Source of the DNA: Pelagicoccus enzymogenes
GTDB lineage: Bacteria > Verrucomicrobiota > Verrucomicrobiia > Opitutales > Opitutaceae
Direction: 5' to 3'
Assembly: GCF_014803405.1 (NCBI RefSeq)
Contig: NZ_JACYFG010000006.1
Span: 689,501-753,500 of the forward strand
DNA: 64,000 nt
Positions 8,483 to 17,640 of this stretch are shown piece after piece; position 1 is the stretch's first letter; each line of letters begins with the position of its first letter. Under the pieces are notes generated by a model. It was not told the origin of the DNA. It did not search any database and saw nothing but the letters and a program-made list of their open reading frames with translations. Both the position numbers and the translations under genes were made by a program.

Positions 8483-9994
8483 CTACTCCCAAACCACATT
8501 CTTCACGAATTCGTTAGTCTCGATGCTGGTCTGGTCGAAACTGGTGATCTTCTGGCCGTTGGCCGTGATGTTGCGCAGGGTCACGTTGCGGATCGGGCTT
8601 TCCTCGCTCCACCCCGTCAGCAATAGGGATACCTCCTTCGGTTCCGCGTGGATTTGAATATTCTCCAAGGTCAGCCCGTCGATGGCGCCCCCTCCGTCAC
8701 CCCAAGTCTTGGCGTCGCGCACCAGCACGCTGGTCAAACGGTGATGGTAGATTTCGATGTCGCGAACCGTCACGTCCTTGATCACCACCGAGCCTCCATG
8801 CATCGCCGAAAGGAAGCCTTTGTTGGTGAAGCCGATGCTCTTGCAGCCTTCGATCAAAACGTCTTCGCAGGTGTGGCTACCGTTCCAGGTGAGCATGATG
8901 TCACCACCGTTGCGCTGCCCCCAGAACACGTTATTCCGTATCACCAGATTCCCTACGTCGCAGCCCTTGATGCGGGCCTTCTGGTCGGCAACCGTCTTGA
9001 TCTCGCGGTCCTCGCTATCGAAGAGCCCCGTCACGCAAATGCGGTCGTCGTTACCCGCGATGAAGGAGTTCTCCACCGTCACGTCACGACTGTAAAGGTG
9101 CATGCCGTCGTTGTTGTTCCAGCCGAAGCCGAGCAGCTTCAGGTTCTCGACGGAAACCCGGTCGCAATCCGCGACCTCAAGCTGATAACTCGGACAATTG
9201 ATCACCGCGTATCCCTCGAACCTCAGATCCTTGCACTCGCGAAAGTAGGCCCCCATGCAATCGCCCAGCCACTCCGTTTGCAGCGGGTCTTCCACCTTCG
9301 CATGCGGACGGAACCCTTGCGCGAAAAGGCCGCGGCCCTTGATGGTAAGACCTTCCTTCCCAACCACCTTGAGCGTCGCTTCCACAACCGTCCCAGGCTC
9401 CATGTAAACCGTCTTGATTCCATCCACGAACGGATCCCAGGAGCGGCCAAACTTATGCACCCCTGCCTCCAGATAGAGGACGCTCGGATCGTCCTTCGAC
9501 GGAACCTCTTGCTCCGGACCGTCCGCAGCGACAACCAGCCAATTCTCGCCGGACTCCTCAAACTCCGCCGTTACCAGAAACTTGCTGGGATCCTGCAAGG
9601 TGAATCGTAGTTGCGTGTCGGATACACGCTCTACGAGCGCCTGAGTCGGCTTCACCGAGAAGGAGGAGAAAGGCTTGCTGGTGGTCACGTCCACCGTAAC
9701 TGCCGTGTTGGCGAATGAAAAGTTCACATAATGCCCCCCCTTCTTAGCAAAGCCATACTTGTTGAACTCCTTCTGGAATCCTCGGTACACGAAGGTGTCC
9801 TCGCCGTTCACCGACACGTCGAAGAGCGCCGACTCCTCCAAACCTTCCACCTCGCTCAAGTCGCCCGGCGCCGGAAACACCGTGACCTCCGGGACGGAGG
9901 GCTGGCCGCAGCCTGTAAGGAAAAGGGCAATTGCAGACAGGGCACAAAAACCGCCGACGAAGCGAAAGGATGAACGGGGGGGAACGTTTTTCAT
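8483..9994 (-). CDS. Lipoprotein with right-handed beta-helix, glycosidase/lyase-like
   Basis: A 503-residue lipoprotein (signal to LTGC, Cys29 when starting at the ATG ending at 9994; another ATG ends at 10000). An N-terminal beta-rich domain (about 30-170) precedes a parallel beta-helix with repeated short strands. In the helix, WNNNDGMHLYSRDVTVENSF, then GNDDRICV, supply closely spaced acidic residues as in GH28 and GH49 polysaccharidases. The opening LYLEAGVHKFG and IKGRGLFAQGF also fit GH49/GH28-type proteins. A surface polysaccharide-degrading enzyme is likely, but I cannot assign the substrate. It is divergent from the sulfatase gene, and the two may act on the same sulfated glycan. 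Confidence 0.7.
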   Translation of the reverse strand: MKNVPPRSSFRFVGGFCALSAIALFLTGCGQPSVPEVTVFPAPGDLSEVEGLEESALFDVSVNGEDTFVYRGFQKEFNKYGFAKKGGHYVNFSFANTAVTVDVTTSKPFSSFSVKPTQALVERVSDTQLRFTLQDPSKFLVTAEFEESGENWLVVAADGPEQEVPSKDDPSVLYLEAGVHKFGRSWDPFVDGIKTVYMEPGTVVEATLKVVGKEGLTIKGRGLFAQGFRPHAKVEDPLQTEWLGDCMGAYFRECKDLRFEGYAVINCPSYQLEVADCDRVSVENLKLLGFGWNNNDGMHLYSRDVTVENSFIAGNDDRICVTGLFDSEDREIKTVADQKARIKGCDVGNLVIRNNVFWGQRNGGDIMLTWNGSHTCEDVLIEGCKSIGFTNKGFLSAMHGGSVVIKDVTVRDIEIYHHRLTSVLVRDAKTWGDGGGAIDGLTLENIQIHAEPKEVSLLLTGWSEESPIRNVTLRNITANGQKITSFDQTSIETNEFVKNVVWE

Positions 9995-10000
9995 GAGCAT

Positions 10001-10264
10001 ACAACACCCTCGCCTTAACCCAATGACAACGCCCAAACGCTTCAATTAAACTGTTAAGTCAAAATTTAGATACCAAATAAATTAAATACGCCTCTTCTGT
10101 ATTTCATTTTTGAAATTAATATTTGTCATTAAATTCCGGCACGACGCCCTACAAACGGAAGGTGGGAAACGCTCCTACTTGTAGCGCGGGGGCAAGCGTG
10201 ACAAACAGGCTGAATCGCATTCCCTTAGCCGCCTCGGCCCCCTAAGCCGTCACTTCGACTTTCC
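10001..10264. promoter_or_regulatory. AT-rich divergent promoter region
   Basis: The gap between the leftward beta-helix lipoprotein and the rightward sulfatase contains a strongly AT-rich stretch (about 10045-10135) unlike the surrounding DNA. It probably carries divergent promoters. Around 10165-10202 there is a degenerate REP-like palindrome. Confidence 0.4.
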
Positions 10265-11857
10265 ATGAATCGCCCCTTGATTGCCCTCTTCCTTTCGCTT
10301 GTCGCCACTTGCTTGAGCGCGGCGGAACGTCCCAACATCGTGCTCGTTCTCGCGGACGACCTCGGCTATTCCGACCTCGGCTGCTACGGGGGAGAAATCC
10401 AGACCCCCACCCTCGACTCCCTCGCCGAGGGCGGATTGCGCTACACCCAGTTCTACAATACCGGACGCTGCTGGCCCTCGCGAGCCGCCTTGATGACCGG
10501 CTACTACGCCCAACAGGTCGGCATGGATCCCAAGCTTAAAACCGACTGGCCAAGCTGGACTCAATTCCTGCCCAACCGCCTCCGCCAAGCCGGCTACCGC
10601 AACTACCTGAGCGGCAAGTGGCACCTACGTCGACTCGCCTCCTCCGCAGAGTACGCTTGGGATCGTTCCTACCAGCTCGCCGACCACGACCGCTTCTTCA
10701 GCCCGCAAGACCACTACCTCGACGCTCAACAGCTCCCCCCCGTCGGCCGCGAGGAGGGCCGCTACACCACCGTCGACACCACCCAGTATGCCATCGACTT
10801 TCTCGAGGAACACCAACGCGACCACGCCGACAGCCCCTTCTTTCTCTACCTTGCCTACACCGCTCCGCACTTCCCGCTGCACGCCAAAGCAAAAGATATC
10901 GCCAAGTACGAAGGACGCTACAGCGAAGGTTGGGACAAGCTGCGCTGGGAGAGGCAAGCCCGGCTCGAAAAGCTCGGAATTTACCAAGGTCCGCTCGCCC
11001 GCCGACAAGAGAACACCATTGCCCCCTGGAGCCTCAGCCAAACGCAGCTAGAAGAGCAGATCGATCCCGGCGAACTCGGAACCGCGCCCGCCTGGGATTC
11101 CCTCACACCCGAGCAAAAGGCTTACCAGGCGAGCAAAATGGAAGTGCACGCCGCCATGGTCGACCGGCTCGACCAAGAGCTCGCTCGCCTCGTCGCGTAC
11201 CTCAAAGCCAACCGAAAATTCGAAAACACTCTCTTTCTCTTCCTCTCCGACAACGGGGCTACCGCGGAACAGATCAACCGCGGCGATCGCCACCTCCCCG
11301 GCGCAGCATCCGGCAGCGCCGACAGCTACCTCGCCCTCGGCCCCGGCTGGTCCACCGCCGCCAACACCCCCTTTTCCCTGCACAAGCATTGGAACCACGA
11401 AGGCGGCATCTCCAGCCCCTTCATCGTTCACTGGCCCCAGAGCATCGCCGCAAACGGAGAACTCCGCCGCACTCCCGCCCATATCGTCGACATCGTTCCC
11501 ACCCTTCTCGATATCGCCGGCATCGCTCCAGAATTGCCTCGTTTCGGCAAGAACCTCCCCCCACTTGACGAAGCTCCGCCCCTGCCCGGACTCAGTCTCA
11601 CTCCCACCTTTGCCCACGATCCCGAATGGGAGCCTCGCGGCCTATACTTCCACCACGCCGGCAATCGAGCTTATCGGCGCGGCGAATGGAAGATCGTCAT
11701 GCGACGCGAAGATCAAACGCACTGGGCACTCTACCACCTCACCAACGATCGTGCGGAACGTAACAATCTAGCTGATACACATCCCGATAAGCTCGCCCAG
11801 CTCGTCGCCCTGTGGGAGAAGGAGGAACTCCAGTACCGAATCGACGCCAGTCGCTAA
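10265..11857 (+). CDS. Secreted formylglycine-dependent sulfatase
   Basis: A 530-residue type I sulfatase with a signal peptide (about 1-20). The active-site signature C69-W-P-S-R gives the Cys that is oxidised to formylglycine. Metal ligands are visible at D31-D32 (LADDLGYSD) and in LFLSDNGAT near residue 328, and the YLSGKWHL segment carries the conserved Lys/His. Such enzymes remove sulfate esters from glycans or small molecules outside the cytoplasm. No formylglycine-generating enzyme gene is in this window. The neighbouring divergent beta-helix protein suggests attack on a sulfated polysaccharide; the exact substrate is unknown. Confidence 0.9.
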   Translation: MNRPLIALFLSLVATCLSAAERPNIVLVLADDLGYSDLGCYGGEIQTPTLDSLAEGGLRYTQFYNTGRCWPSRAALMTGYYAQQVGMDPKLKTDWPSWTQFLPNRLRQAGYRNYLSGKWHLRRLASSAEYAWDRSYQLADHDRFFSPQDHYLDAQQLPPVGREEGRYTTVDTTQYAIDFLEEHQRDHADSPFFLYLAYTAPHFPLHAKAKDIAKYEGRYSEGWDKLRWERQARLEKLGIYQGPLARRQENTIAPWSLSQTQLEEQIDPGELGTAPAWDSLTPEQKAYQASKMEVHAAMVDRLDQELARLVAYLKANRKFENTLFLFLSDNGATAEQINRGDRHLPGAASGSADSYLALGPGWSTAANTPFSLHKHWNHEGGISSPFIVHWPQSIAANGELRRTPAHIVDIVPTLLDIAGIAPELPRFGKNLPPLDEAPPLPGLSLTPTFAHDPEWEPRGLYFHHAGNRAYRRGEWKIVMRREDQTHWALYHLTNDRAERNNLADTHPDKLAQLVALWEKEELQYRIDASR

Positions 11858-12048
11858 GCCCCTGTCTCAAGCAAAGCATTCATAGAACCTCAGCAAAGGA
11901 AAAGATTACGCTCATACTTGTTTTTTGGATACGTATATGTGGCTTCCCTAGAGTTAAGCAAAAACCCTAATTTTGTAATAAAGTAGTTCAAGCAGACACC
12001 GATCTAAGCCCCGTCGCTGCGAATACCGCACCGACCAAATTCAAAAAG

Positions 12049-12591
12049 ATGTCTACTATGGGAACTCAGCTAAGAAGAGTCGCGTTCGCGGCTCTCCTCT
12101 TCAGTCTGGCTTCTCTCACCCGCTTGGTCGCAGAAACCTTCGTATCCACGGACGGAACCGTCTACGAAGGCAGCATCGACTACGCGAACGAGAGGGAAGT
12201 CACGATCAAAACCAGTGATGGCGGATACGCCACCACTGCCATCGCCGACCTCGAGTCCGAGAGCGCTTCCACAGTCCAAAGATGGATGGAAGCCAATCCC
12301 GACTTAAGCGGCGTTTACACGGTATGGGACACCAAGCCCAGCGTCGTCCGCAGTCGCACCGCAGTCACGCCGCCCCAGCTCGCCGCGCCTGGTTTCAAGG
12401 GACTCGTCAGCTTGCACGTGATTCTCGACGAAACCGGCAAGGTCAGTCGGGCCGCGGTCTCCAAGTCCACTCACGACGACCTCGAAGAAGCCGCCATCGA
12501 CGCCATGCGAAAATGGTCGTTCAAGCCCGCCCAAGTGGCTGGCAAGAACGTGAAGGCCCACATCGCCATCAGCTTCAAGTTCGAGGCTTAG
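12049..12591 (+). CDS. Small secreted protein with TonB C-terminal-like domain
   Basis: A 180-residue protein with an export signal (about residues 8-27). Residues 29-70 form a small beta domain (FVSTDGTVYEGSIDY). Residues about 105-180 match the TonB-C energy-transducer fold (GLVSLHVILDETGKV, then AAIDAMRKWSFKPA). There is no transmembrane anchor and Pro-rich spacer as in true TonB, so it is probably a free periplasmic TonB-C domain protein of unknown role. It is monocistronic: a strong terminator follows. A second ATG at 12058 is an alternative start. Confidence 0.75.
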   Translation: MSTMGTQLRRVAFAALLFSLASLTRLVAETFVSTDGTVYEGSIDYANEREVTIKTSDGGYATTAIADLESESASTVQRWMEANPDLSGVYTVWDTKPSVVRSRTAVTPPQLAAPGFKGLVSLHVILDETGKVSRAAVSKSTHDDLEEAAIDAMRKWSFKPAQVAGKNVKAHIAISFKFEA

Positions 12592-12617
12592 ATCTCACAC
12601 CACATCCAGTTGAAAGC

Positions 12618-12653
12618 AAAAAAGGGAGGGCTCTTCACCGGGCTCTCCCTTTT
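12618..12653 (+). terminator. Rho-independent terminator after the TonB-C gene
   Basis: AAAAGGGAG near 12618 pairs with CTCCCTTTT ending at 12653 around a short loop, with a T-run in the 3' arm. It lies 27 bases after the stop codon at 12591. Confidence 0.75.
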
Positions 12654-12795
12654 AGAGCCTGTATCCCATTACTCGATACAGGACCCACCGCAGCCGAACA
12701 AATCAAACGGGGAACGCTAGTGTTCTGTCACAGGCCGAATTTCGCATGCGACCTAGCGCTGAAGCGCGGCGCTACGTTTGACGCATGACACGTCA

Positions 12796-13224
12796 CTAAT
12801 CGATCTCAAGGTTAGCAATTCGCCAACGCTTTTTCTGGTAGACCACCCGCGCCTTAAATTCAGCCGTAACCCCTGCAAGCGTCTCGATCCCTCCCTCCAG
12901 ACGGACGCTGGTCACCCCCAGCACCTCGCGGATTTCATAGCCATAAAGATCGCTGGAAATGGAAACGTAGTTGGAGAGCAGTTCCCCTTGGCGACGATAC
13001 AGCAACTGCGTATCGTACTCGGCTCGACGGGCATTCGTGTAGAAGTCCTTGAGCAAGCCCGCCCCGCGGCGAGCGTCGTTCTCCATCCCTGCTTGCATGA
13101 AATGGTCCAAGGCATTGATCGCTTGATTCACCACGTCAGCCTCGGCATCCGCTCGCGAGGAGGGCAGGAACAGAGGAAGGAGCAAGCTGAGCAAGGAAAC
13201 GCGGAGAATTCGGACACGGCTCAT
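12796..13224 (-). CDS. Small secreted protein of unknown function
   Basis: A 142-residue protein starting at the ATG ending at 13224, with an export signal (LRVSLLSLLLPLFLPSSRA). The mature part is alpha then beta: a helical segment (VVNQAINALDHFMQAGMEND) followed by strands ending in KKRWRIANLEID. That layout is compatible with an NTF2-like or DUF4019-like fold, but no motif confirms it. It is not obviously in an operon; a downstream gap of about 200 bases contains the TonB-C terminator and REP-like debris. Confidence 0.55.
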   Translation of the reverse strand: MSRVRILRVSLLSLLLPLFLPSSRADAEADVVNQAINALDHFMQAGMENDARRGAGLLKDFYTNARRAEYDTQLLYRRQGELLSNYVSISSDLYGYEIREVLGVTSVRLEGGIETLAGVTAEFKARVVYQKKRWRIANLEID

Positions 13225-13515
13225 GGACAAGTGGGACGAAGAACGAGTGGCTCGCCAAAACGCGAAACGCTAAAAAACAGTAAAGCACGCCATCCCCGCC
13301 AAGCCTAGCCCAAAGAGGAAGCTTCAGGGAATCCCTCAGGTTTTCCGTCAAGCTAGAGCTCCAACGCATCGCACCGCCTTCCAGCATGCCAACGGCCGCG
13401 AAGAGCCCCCTGCTCGCAAGCGCTGGAGCTGAAGCGAACTATTCGACGCCCTAATAATTACTCTTTTGTATTTTATTCACTGTATTAGAGGGCGGGCCTC
13501 TCCAGAGTGGGCGAC

Positions 13516-14964
13516 ATGGTTACAGATCTGTCCACTTCCAAGCTGCCCAAGCTCATCCAAGGCGGCATGGGCATCGCAATTTCCGGCTGGAAGCTCGCAC
13601 GAGCGGTCGCCAGCCGCGGCCAGATGGGCGTGGTTTCCGGCACCGCCATCGATCGTGTGGTAGCCTGCCGCCTGCAGGAAGGCGACCAAGACGGCACCAT
13701 CCGCCAAGCGGCCGCAGCCTTTCCCGACGGAGCCTTAGCCACTCGCGTCCTCGAGCGATGGTTCAAGCCGGAGGGCCTTGAACGCCCCGGAGCCTACAAG
13801 CCCGTCCCCCTCTTCAGCGTCAGTCCCCCCAAGCCCCTCCTCGAACTCGCTACCTTTGCTTCCTTCTGCGAAGTATGGCTCGCCAAGCGCAACGTCCGCG
13901 GGCCGGTGGGAATCAATCTCTTGGAAAAGATCCAAGCCCCCACGCTCCCCATTCTCTACGGAGCACTGCTTGCCGGCGTCGATACAGTCCTCATGGGAGC
14001 GGGAATCCCCCGTGAAATCCCAGGCCTCATCGATCAACTCTGCGCCCACGAACCTTGCGCCCTGAAGCTCAACGTGGAAAACGGAGACGACGTGGAGATA
14101 CCCTTCGACCCCAGTCTCGTGGAGGGCGCGCTGCCCGTGCTGAAGCGACCTCAATTTCTCGCGATCGTGAGCTCGCACGTGCTCGCCATCTCCCTGTCCC
14201 GCAGCGGCGGGGTGGACGGGTTTATCGTGGAAGGGCCCATCGCAGGCGGCCACAACGCCGCCCCACGCGGCTGGAAAGTGGAGAGCGGCGACACGCCACG
14301 CTACGGACCGAAAGACGAAATCAACCTCGAACGCATCAAGTCCTTGGGCCTCCCCTTCTGGCTGGCAGGCGGACAAGACGCTCCCCACTCCATCGCGGAA
14401 GCCGAAGCCCTCGGAGCCCAAGGGGTTCAAGTCGGTACCGCTTTCGCCTTCTGCTCGGAATCCGGCATGGAGCCAAGCCTTCGGCACCGGGCGATCGCGT
14501 ACGCCCTCGCTGAGGACCTGCAAACAAAAACGGAAGGCCGCGGTTCCCCCACCGGCTATCCCTTCAAAACCCTCAACCTCAGCGGTACCGAGGGCGGCCG
14601 AGCCCCCGAAGACCGCGAACGCCAAAGCTGCAACCACGGCTACCTTCGCAGCGCCTATCGAAAGGCGGACGGCAGCATCGGCTGGCGCTGCGCCGCAGAA
14701 CCGGAAGCCGACTACCTGCGAAAGGGAGGCAAGCTCGCTGACTGCGTCGGACGACGCTGCCTTTGCAACGGACTCTTGGCGACCGCTGGATTCCCGCATG
14801 CCATGAAAGGGGGCGGCATCGAATACCCGCTGGTGACTTCCGGCATCATGCGAGACCTGCACCGCTTCCTCAAAGGCAAGTCCGACTACGACGCCAGCGA
14901 CGTGCTCGACGAGCTGGGCATCGAAGCGGAATTCCCAACGCGAGAAGCCGCCTTCGTCCACTGA
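13516..14964 (+). CDS. Nitronate monooxygenase-family flavoprotein with Cys-rich C-terminus
   Basis: A 482-residue protein of the nitronate monooxygenase / 2-nitropropane dioxygenase superfamily, which uses FMN. The TIM-barrel part shows LIQGGMGIAISG at the N-terminus, GPIAGGHNAAPRG (about residue 238) and the FMN-phosphate segment GVQVGTAFAFCSESG. After the barrel, residues about 370-430 carry a cluster of Cys (CNHGYLRSAYR, WRCAAEP, DCVGRRCLCNG) not found in short classical enzymes. This could bind metal or be structural. A GTG at 13507 is an alternative start. An AT-rich stretch (13450-13490) just upstream may be its promoter. Confidence 0.85.
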   Translation: MVTDLSTSKLPKLIQGGMGIAISGWKLARAVASRGQMGVVSGTAIDRVVACRLQEGDQDGTIRQAAAAFPDGALATRVLERWFKPEGLERPGAYKPVPLFSVSPPKPLLELATFASFCEVWLAKRNVRGPVGINLLEKIQAPTLPILYGALLAGVDTVLMGAGIPREIPGLIDQLCAHEPCALKLNVENGDDVEIPFDPSLVEGALPVLKRPQFLAIVSSHVLAISLSRSGGVDGFIVEGPIAGGHNAAPRGWKVESGDTPRYGPKDEINLERIKSLGLPFWLAGGQDAPHSIAEAEALGAQGVQVGTAFAFCSESGMEPSLRHRAIAYALAEDLQTKTEGRGSPTGYPFKTLNLSGTEGGRAPEDRERQSCNHGYLRSAYRKADGSIGWRCAAEPEADYLRKGGKLADCVGRRCLCNGLLATAGFPHAMKGGGIEYPLVTSGIMRDLHRFLKGKSDYDASDVLDELGIEAEFPTREAAFVH

Positions 14965-15049
14965 GCAACCGTTGCCGCCCACGATATGGGCAAAAGCGCG
15001 GCCCGCCTTTTGGCTGGTCATCGAGCCGGGCTCTGGTGTGTCATCGGAA

Positions 15050-15532
15050 ATGCCCATTCGATTCCTGACCTTCTTGTGCTCCTGCCTCGCGGCATACCTT
15101 ACTCTGGCACCCACGCCCTCCAGCTTCGGGCGACCTTCCTCCAAGAAAGCGGAAGAGAAAGCGTTCTTGGAATCGAATAGAGCCAAGCCAGAGATCCACT
15201 CTACGAAATCCGGACTGCAATACCAGTTGCTGCGAAAGGGGGAAGGTAGCGAGTTCCCCAATTGGCGCAGCACCGTGAGCATTCACCTCAAGGGAAGCTT
15301 GATAGACGGAACGGTATTCGAAAACACCTTACAGCGCGAGACACCTGTTTCTACCAAGCTAGACAAGCTCATCCCTGGATGTCGCGAGGCCATCAAATTG
15401 ATGAACGTGGGCGACAAGTACCGTTTCTACGTTCCCAGCAAGCTTGGCTACGGAAGGACCCAGCAAGGAGACATACCACCCTATTCCGTTCTCGTCTTCG
15501 AGATCGAGCTCTACGAGATCAAACGGAGATAG
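15050..15532 (+). CDS. Secreted FKBP-type peptidyl-prolyl isomerase
   Basis: A 160-residue protein: signal peptide (about 1-27), a short charged helix, then one FKBP domain (about 55-160). The domain contains SIHLKGSLIDGTVFENT, KLIPGCREAIKLMNVGDKY and GDIPPYSVLVFEIELYEI, close to the FkpA/Mip family consensus. It should catalyse prolyl isomerisation during folding in the periplasm. I start at the ATG at 15050 because the signal peptide begins there. It ends four bases before the convergent MFS gene. Confidence 0.85.
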   Translation: MPIRFLTFLCSCLAAYLTLAPTPSSFGRPSSKKAEEKAFLESNRAKPEIHSTKSGLQYQLLRKGEGSEFPNWRSTVSIHLKGSLIDGTVFENTLQRETPVSTKLDKLIPGCREAIKLMNVGDKYRFYVPSKLGYGRTQQGDIPPYSVLVFEIELYEIKRR

Positions 15533-15536
15533 TCCC

Positions 15537-16724
15537 CTAGGACCTTCGTATCTGTAAAATAGATACAACTCCAGCCAACAACACCAAAGGCAAGCAGCTC
15601 AGCAACAGGACGGACCAGCCAAAACGGTATAGGAACCAACCCGCCGAGAGGGCGACCACAGCTTGGCATCCAAACACCGCAAAGTCGTTGGCGGCCTGAG
15701 CCTTGTAGCGTTCATTTCCAGCGTAGGCCCGCGGCAACAAGGCTGTACCGCTGGCAAAAAGGAAATTCCATCCAACGCCCAGCAAAATCAAAGCGCCCCA
15801 AAAGTGCGCCAGTTCCTGCCCCTGCAAGCCAACGAGCAATACCACTCCATAGGCCAAGCTGCCTGCGAGCATCAGCTTGCCCGGGCCAAAACGCTTCATC
15901 AACCAACCGGAGAACAAGCTGGGCAGAAACATGGAAAGGATGTGAGCTTGGATCACGCGCTTGGTATCCGCTAAGCCGAATCCGCATATCTCGTGCATCG
16001 TGATGGGCGTGGCCGTCATGATAAAACTCATAACCGCGTAGCTCAATGCCGCAGCCCCCGCAGCGAGCAAGAAAGCGGGCGACCGAACGATGCTTGCCAG
16101 CGGCCGGTCCGTCGTCACCGCTTCTTCCCTGAGCCGCCGTGGCTCCTTGAAAAAGGAGAACAAGAAGATCGCCACGCAAAGCAGGCCGCCCGACAAAGCG
16201 AACGAGCCCGCGAAGCCGAAAGGAGCCGGTAGAAGGTCTCGTCCGGAAGCTCCAATTTCAGGACCCAGAAAGGCCGCGAGCAGGCCACCGGTCATGAATG
16301 CGGAAATCGCCGGCCCGTAGTTGGCCGGATCCTGCACGCTCTCCAAGGCAGCAAATCGGAACTGCTGCCCAAAAGCGGTCGCCACCCCCATGCAATAGGA
16401 CGAGGCCAGAAGAAAGGGGAAGGACGCGTCACGGGCCGCATGAAACCCCAAGCCGCATGCCAGCAAGCCACAGGCGAATCCCACGTAGCCACCCTTCTTG
16501 CGCCCTAGCCGCTTCATGACATAGGCGACCGGAACCGTCGCCGAAGCCGTTCCTACTACCACCAGGGCGATCGGGAAAGTAACCAACGACTCGTCCGGCG
16601 CTATGTCCGCTGCCAGCAAGCTGCTGACTAGGATCATCATGGGAACCATGCTCATGGCCAAAGACTGGCTGGCCGCCAGAATCCAAACATTGGCCGGCAA
16701 GGACTTGAGAGCGCTGAGATTCAT
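15537..16724 (-). CDS. MFS permease, drug/proton-type
   Basis: A 395-residue, twelve-segment major facilitator protein. The loop motif RLGRKKGG between helices 2 and 3 is the classic MFS signature and is repeated in weaker form in the second half (MKRFGPGK). The start is the ATG ending at 16724 (MNLSALKSL), which directly precedes helix 1; earlier in-frame codons would add a charged segment across a hairpin. The substrate is unknown; helices and loops resemble multidrug or metabolite exporters. It is convergent with the FKBP gene. Confidence 0.8.
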   Translation of the reverse strand: MNLSALKSLPANVWILAASQSLAMSMVPMMILVSSLLAADIAPDESLVTFPIALVVVGTASATVPVAYVMKRLGRKKGGYVGFACGLLACGLGFHAARDASFPFLLASSYCMGVATAFGQQFRFAALESVQDPANYGPAISAFMTGGLLAAFLGPEIGASGRDLLPAPFGFAGSFALSGGLLCVAIFLFSFFKEPRRLREEAVTTDRPLASIVRSPAFLLAAGAAALSYAVMSFIMTATPITMHEICGFGLADTKRVIQAHILSMFLPSLFSGWLMKRFGPGKLMLAGSLAYGVVLLVGLQGQELAHFWGALILLGVGWNFLFASGTALLPRAYAGNERYKAQAANDFAVFGCQAVVALSAGWFLYRFGWSVLLLSCLPLVLLAGVVSILQIRRS

Positions 16725-16755
16725 CGCCTCCGAAACAATCCAGGGCCCGACGCGA

Positions 16756-16777
16756 CTGCGAGGACGAATCCTCGCAG
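16756..16777. repeat. Perfect hairpin upstream of the MFS gene
   Basis: CTGCGAGGA, loop CGAA, TCCTCGCAG: a perfect 9-base stem, 32 bases upstream of the MFS start. It may be a transcript leader hairpin or a divergent REP-like unit. Confidence 0.45.
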
Positions 16778-16936
16778 CCGCCATTAATTGCTCCAAGGCA
16801 GCTTCGGCTTCGTCCGAAGAAAGCAAAAATCGAGGGACGATTGGCTTTCGTCACTGCGTTCGACGCCGCATCGGCCGCGTTGCACGAGCGCGACGAGCCC
16901 AAGGAATTATCGAAATTCCGGTTGCAAAAACCTAAT

Positions 16937-16952
16937 TCCTACATATGTAGGA
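16937..16952 (+). promoter_or_regulatory. 16-base palindrome covering the ribosome site of the next gene
   Basis: TCCTACATATGTAGGA is a perfect palindrome. Its 3' arm contains AGGA, four bases before the ATG at 16957, the only likely Shine-Dalgarno there. It could be an operator, or in RNA a hairpin that hides the ribosome site. Confidence 0.5.
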
Positions 16953-16956
16953 TATT

Positions 16957-17640
16957 ATGTATGTTAGAGCCATTATCTTGGGCTGCTTCCTATTCGCCAT
17001 CGCTTTGGCCGGGGAACAAGCCCGGCTGAGGTTCACCCAAGCCAAGCTCGACGCCGAGCACTACCAGGACAGCCCCCTCAGTATCCACACGGCCGGTACG
17101 ATCATAAAGTACACCGCCCATGCGGAGTTCGAGTTCCCCCTCGATTCCGCTCTTTTCGCCGCCTACGAGAACAGCTACTCGCCTAGGCTCGTCCGCTACC
17201 TGACCTATCATCACGGCAGCGTCATTCCCTTTTGGGAGACCCCACCCGAGCTGCGCTTCGAGCTGGACATGCTCACCCAGCTGCTCACCAAGCAGCGCTC
17301 CTTCACCGTGGTAAACAACTTCACGGGTGTACGCCATACTCGCTTCCAAATTCTCCCCGAGAGCGAACGCTATCTATTCGCCTACGCCTTCGAAGACGGG
17401 ACGATCTTTTACGAGGAGGAGAAGTGGGATTCGCGACTTGGCCCCCAACTCATACTGGTCAACACAACCGACTACAGCTTACCATCCCTCGAAATCGGGT
17501 TAGACACGATTTGCCTTTGTAAACAGCGAATCCGACAGGTCTCAACGGAGCAACTTTCCATGAACCTCGATCGCGCACAACCTGACCTGTCCATCGAGTT
17601 CCTCCGCCTCATGGCAAATCCCGACACCACCGTCTATTGA
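16957..17640 (+). CDS. Secreted protein of unknown function
   Basis: A 227-residue protein with a short signal peptide (ILGCFLFAIALAGE). I do not recognise the family. The mature part is rich in aromatic and charged residues, mixes strands and helices, and carries two close Cys near the end (TICLCKQRI). The start is fixed by the AGGA four bases upstream, inside a palindrome. The next gene starts at a TTG overlapping its TGA, so the two are probably translationally coupled. Confidence 0.6.
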   Translation: MYVRAIILGCFLFAIALAGEQARLRFTQAKLDAEHYQDSPLSIHTAGTIIKYTAHAEFEFPLDSALFAAYENSYSPRLVRYLTYHHGSVIPFWETPPELRFELDMLTQLLTKQRSFTVVNNFTGVRHTRFQILPESERYLFAYAFEDGTIFYEEEKWDSRLGPQLILVNTTDYSLPSLEIGLDTICLCKQRIRQVSTEQLSMNLDRAQPDLSIEFLRLMANPDTTVY

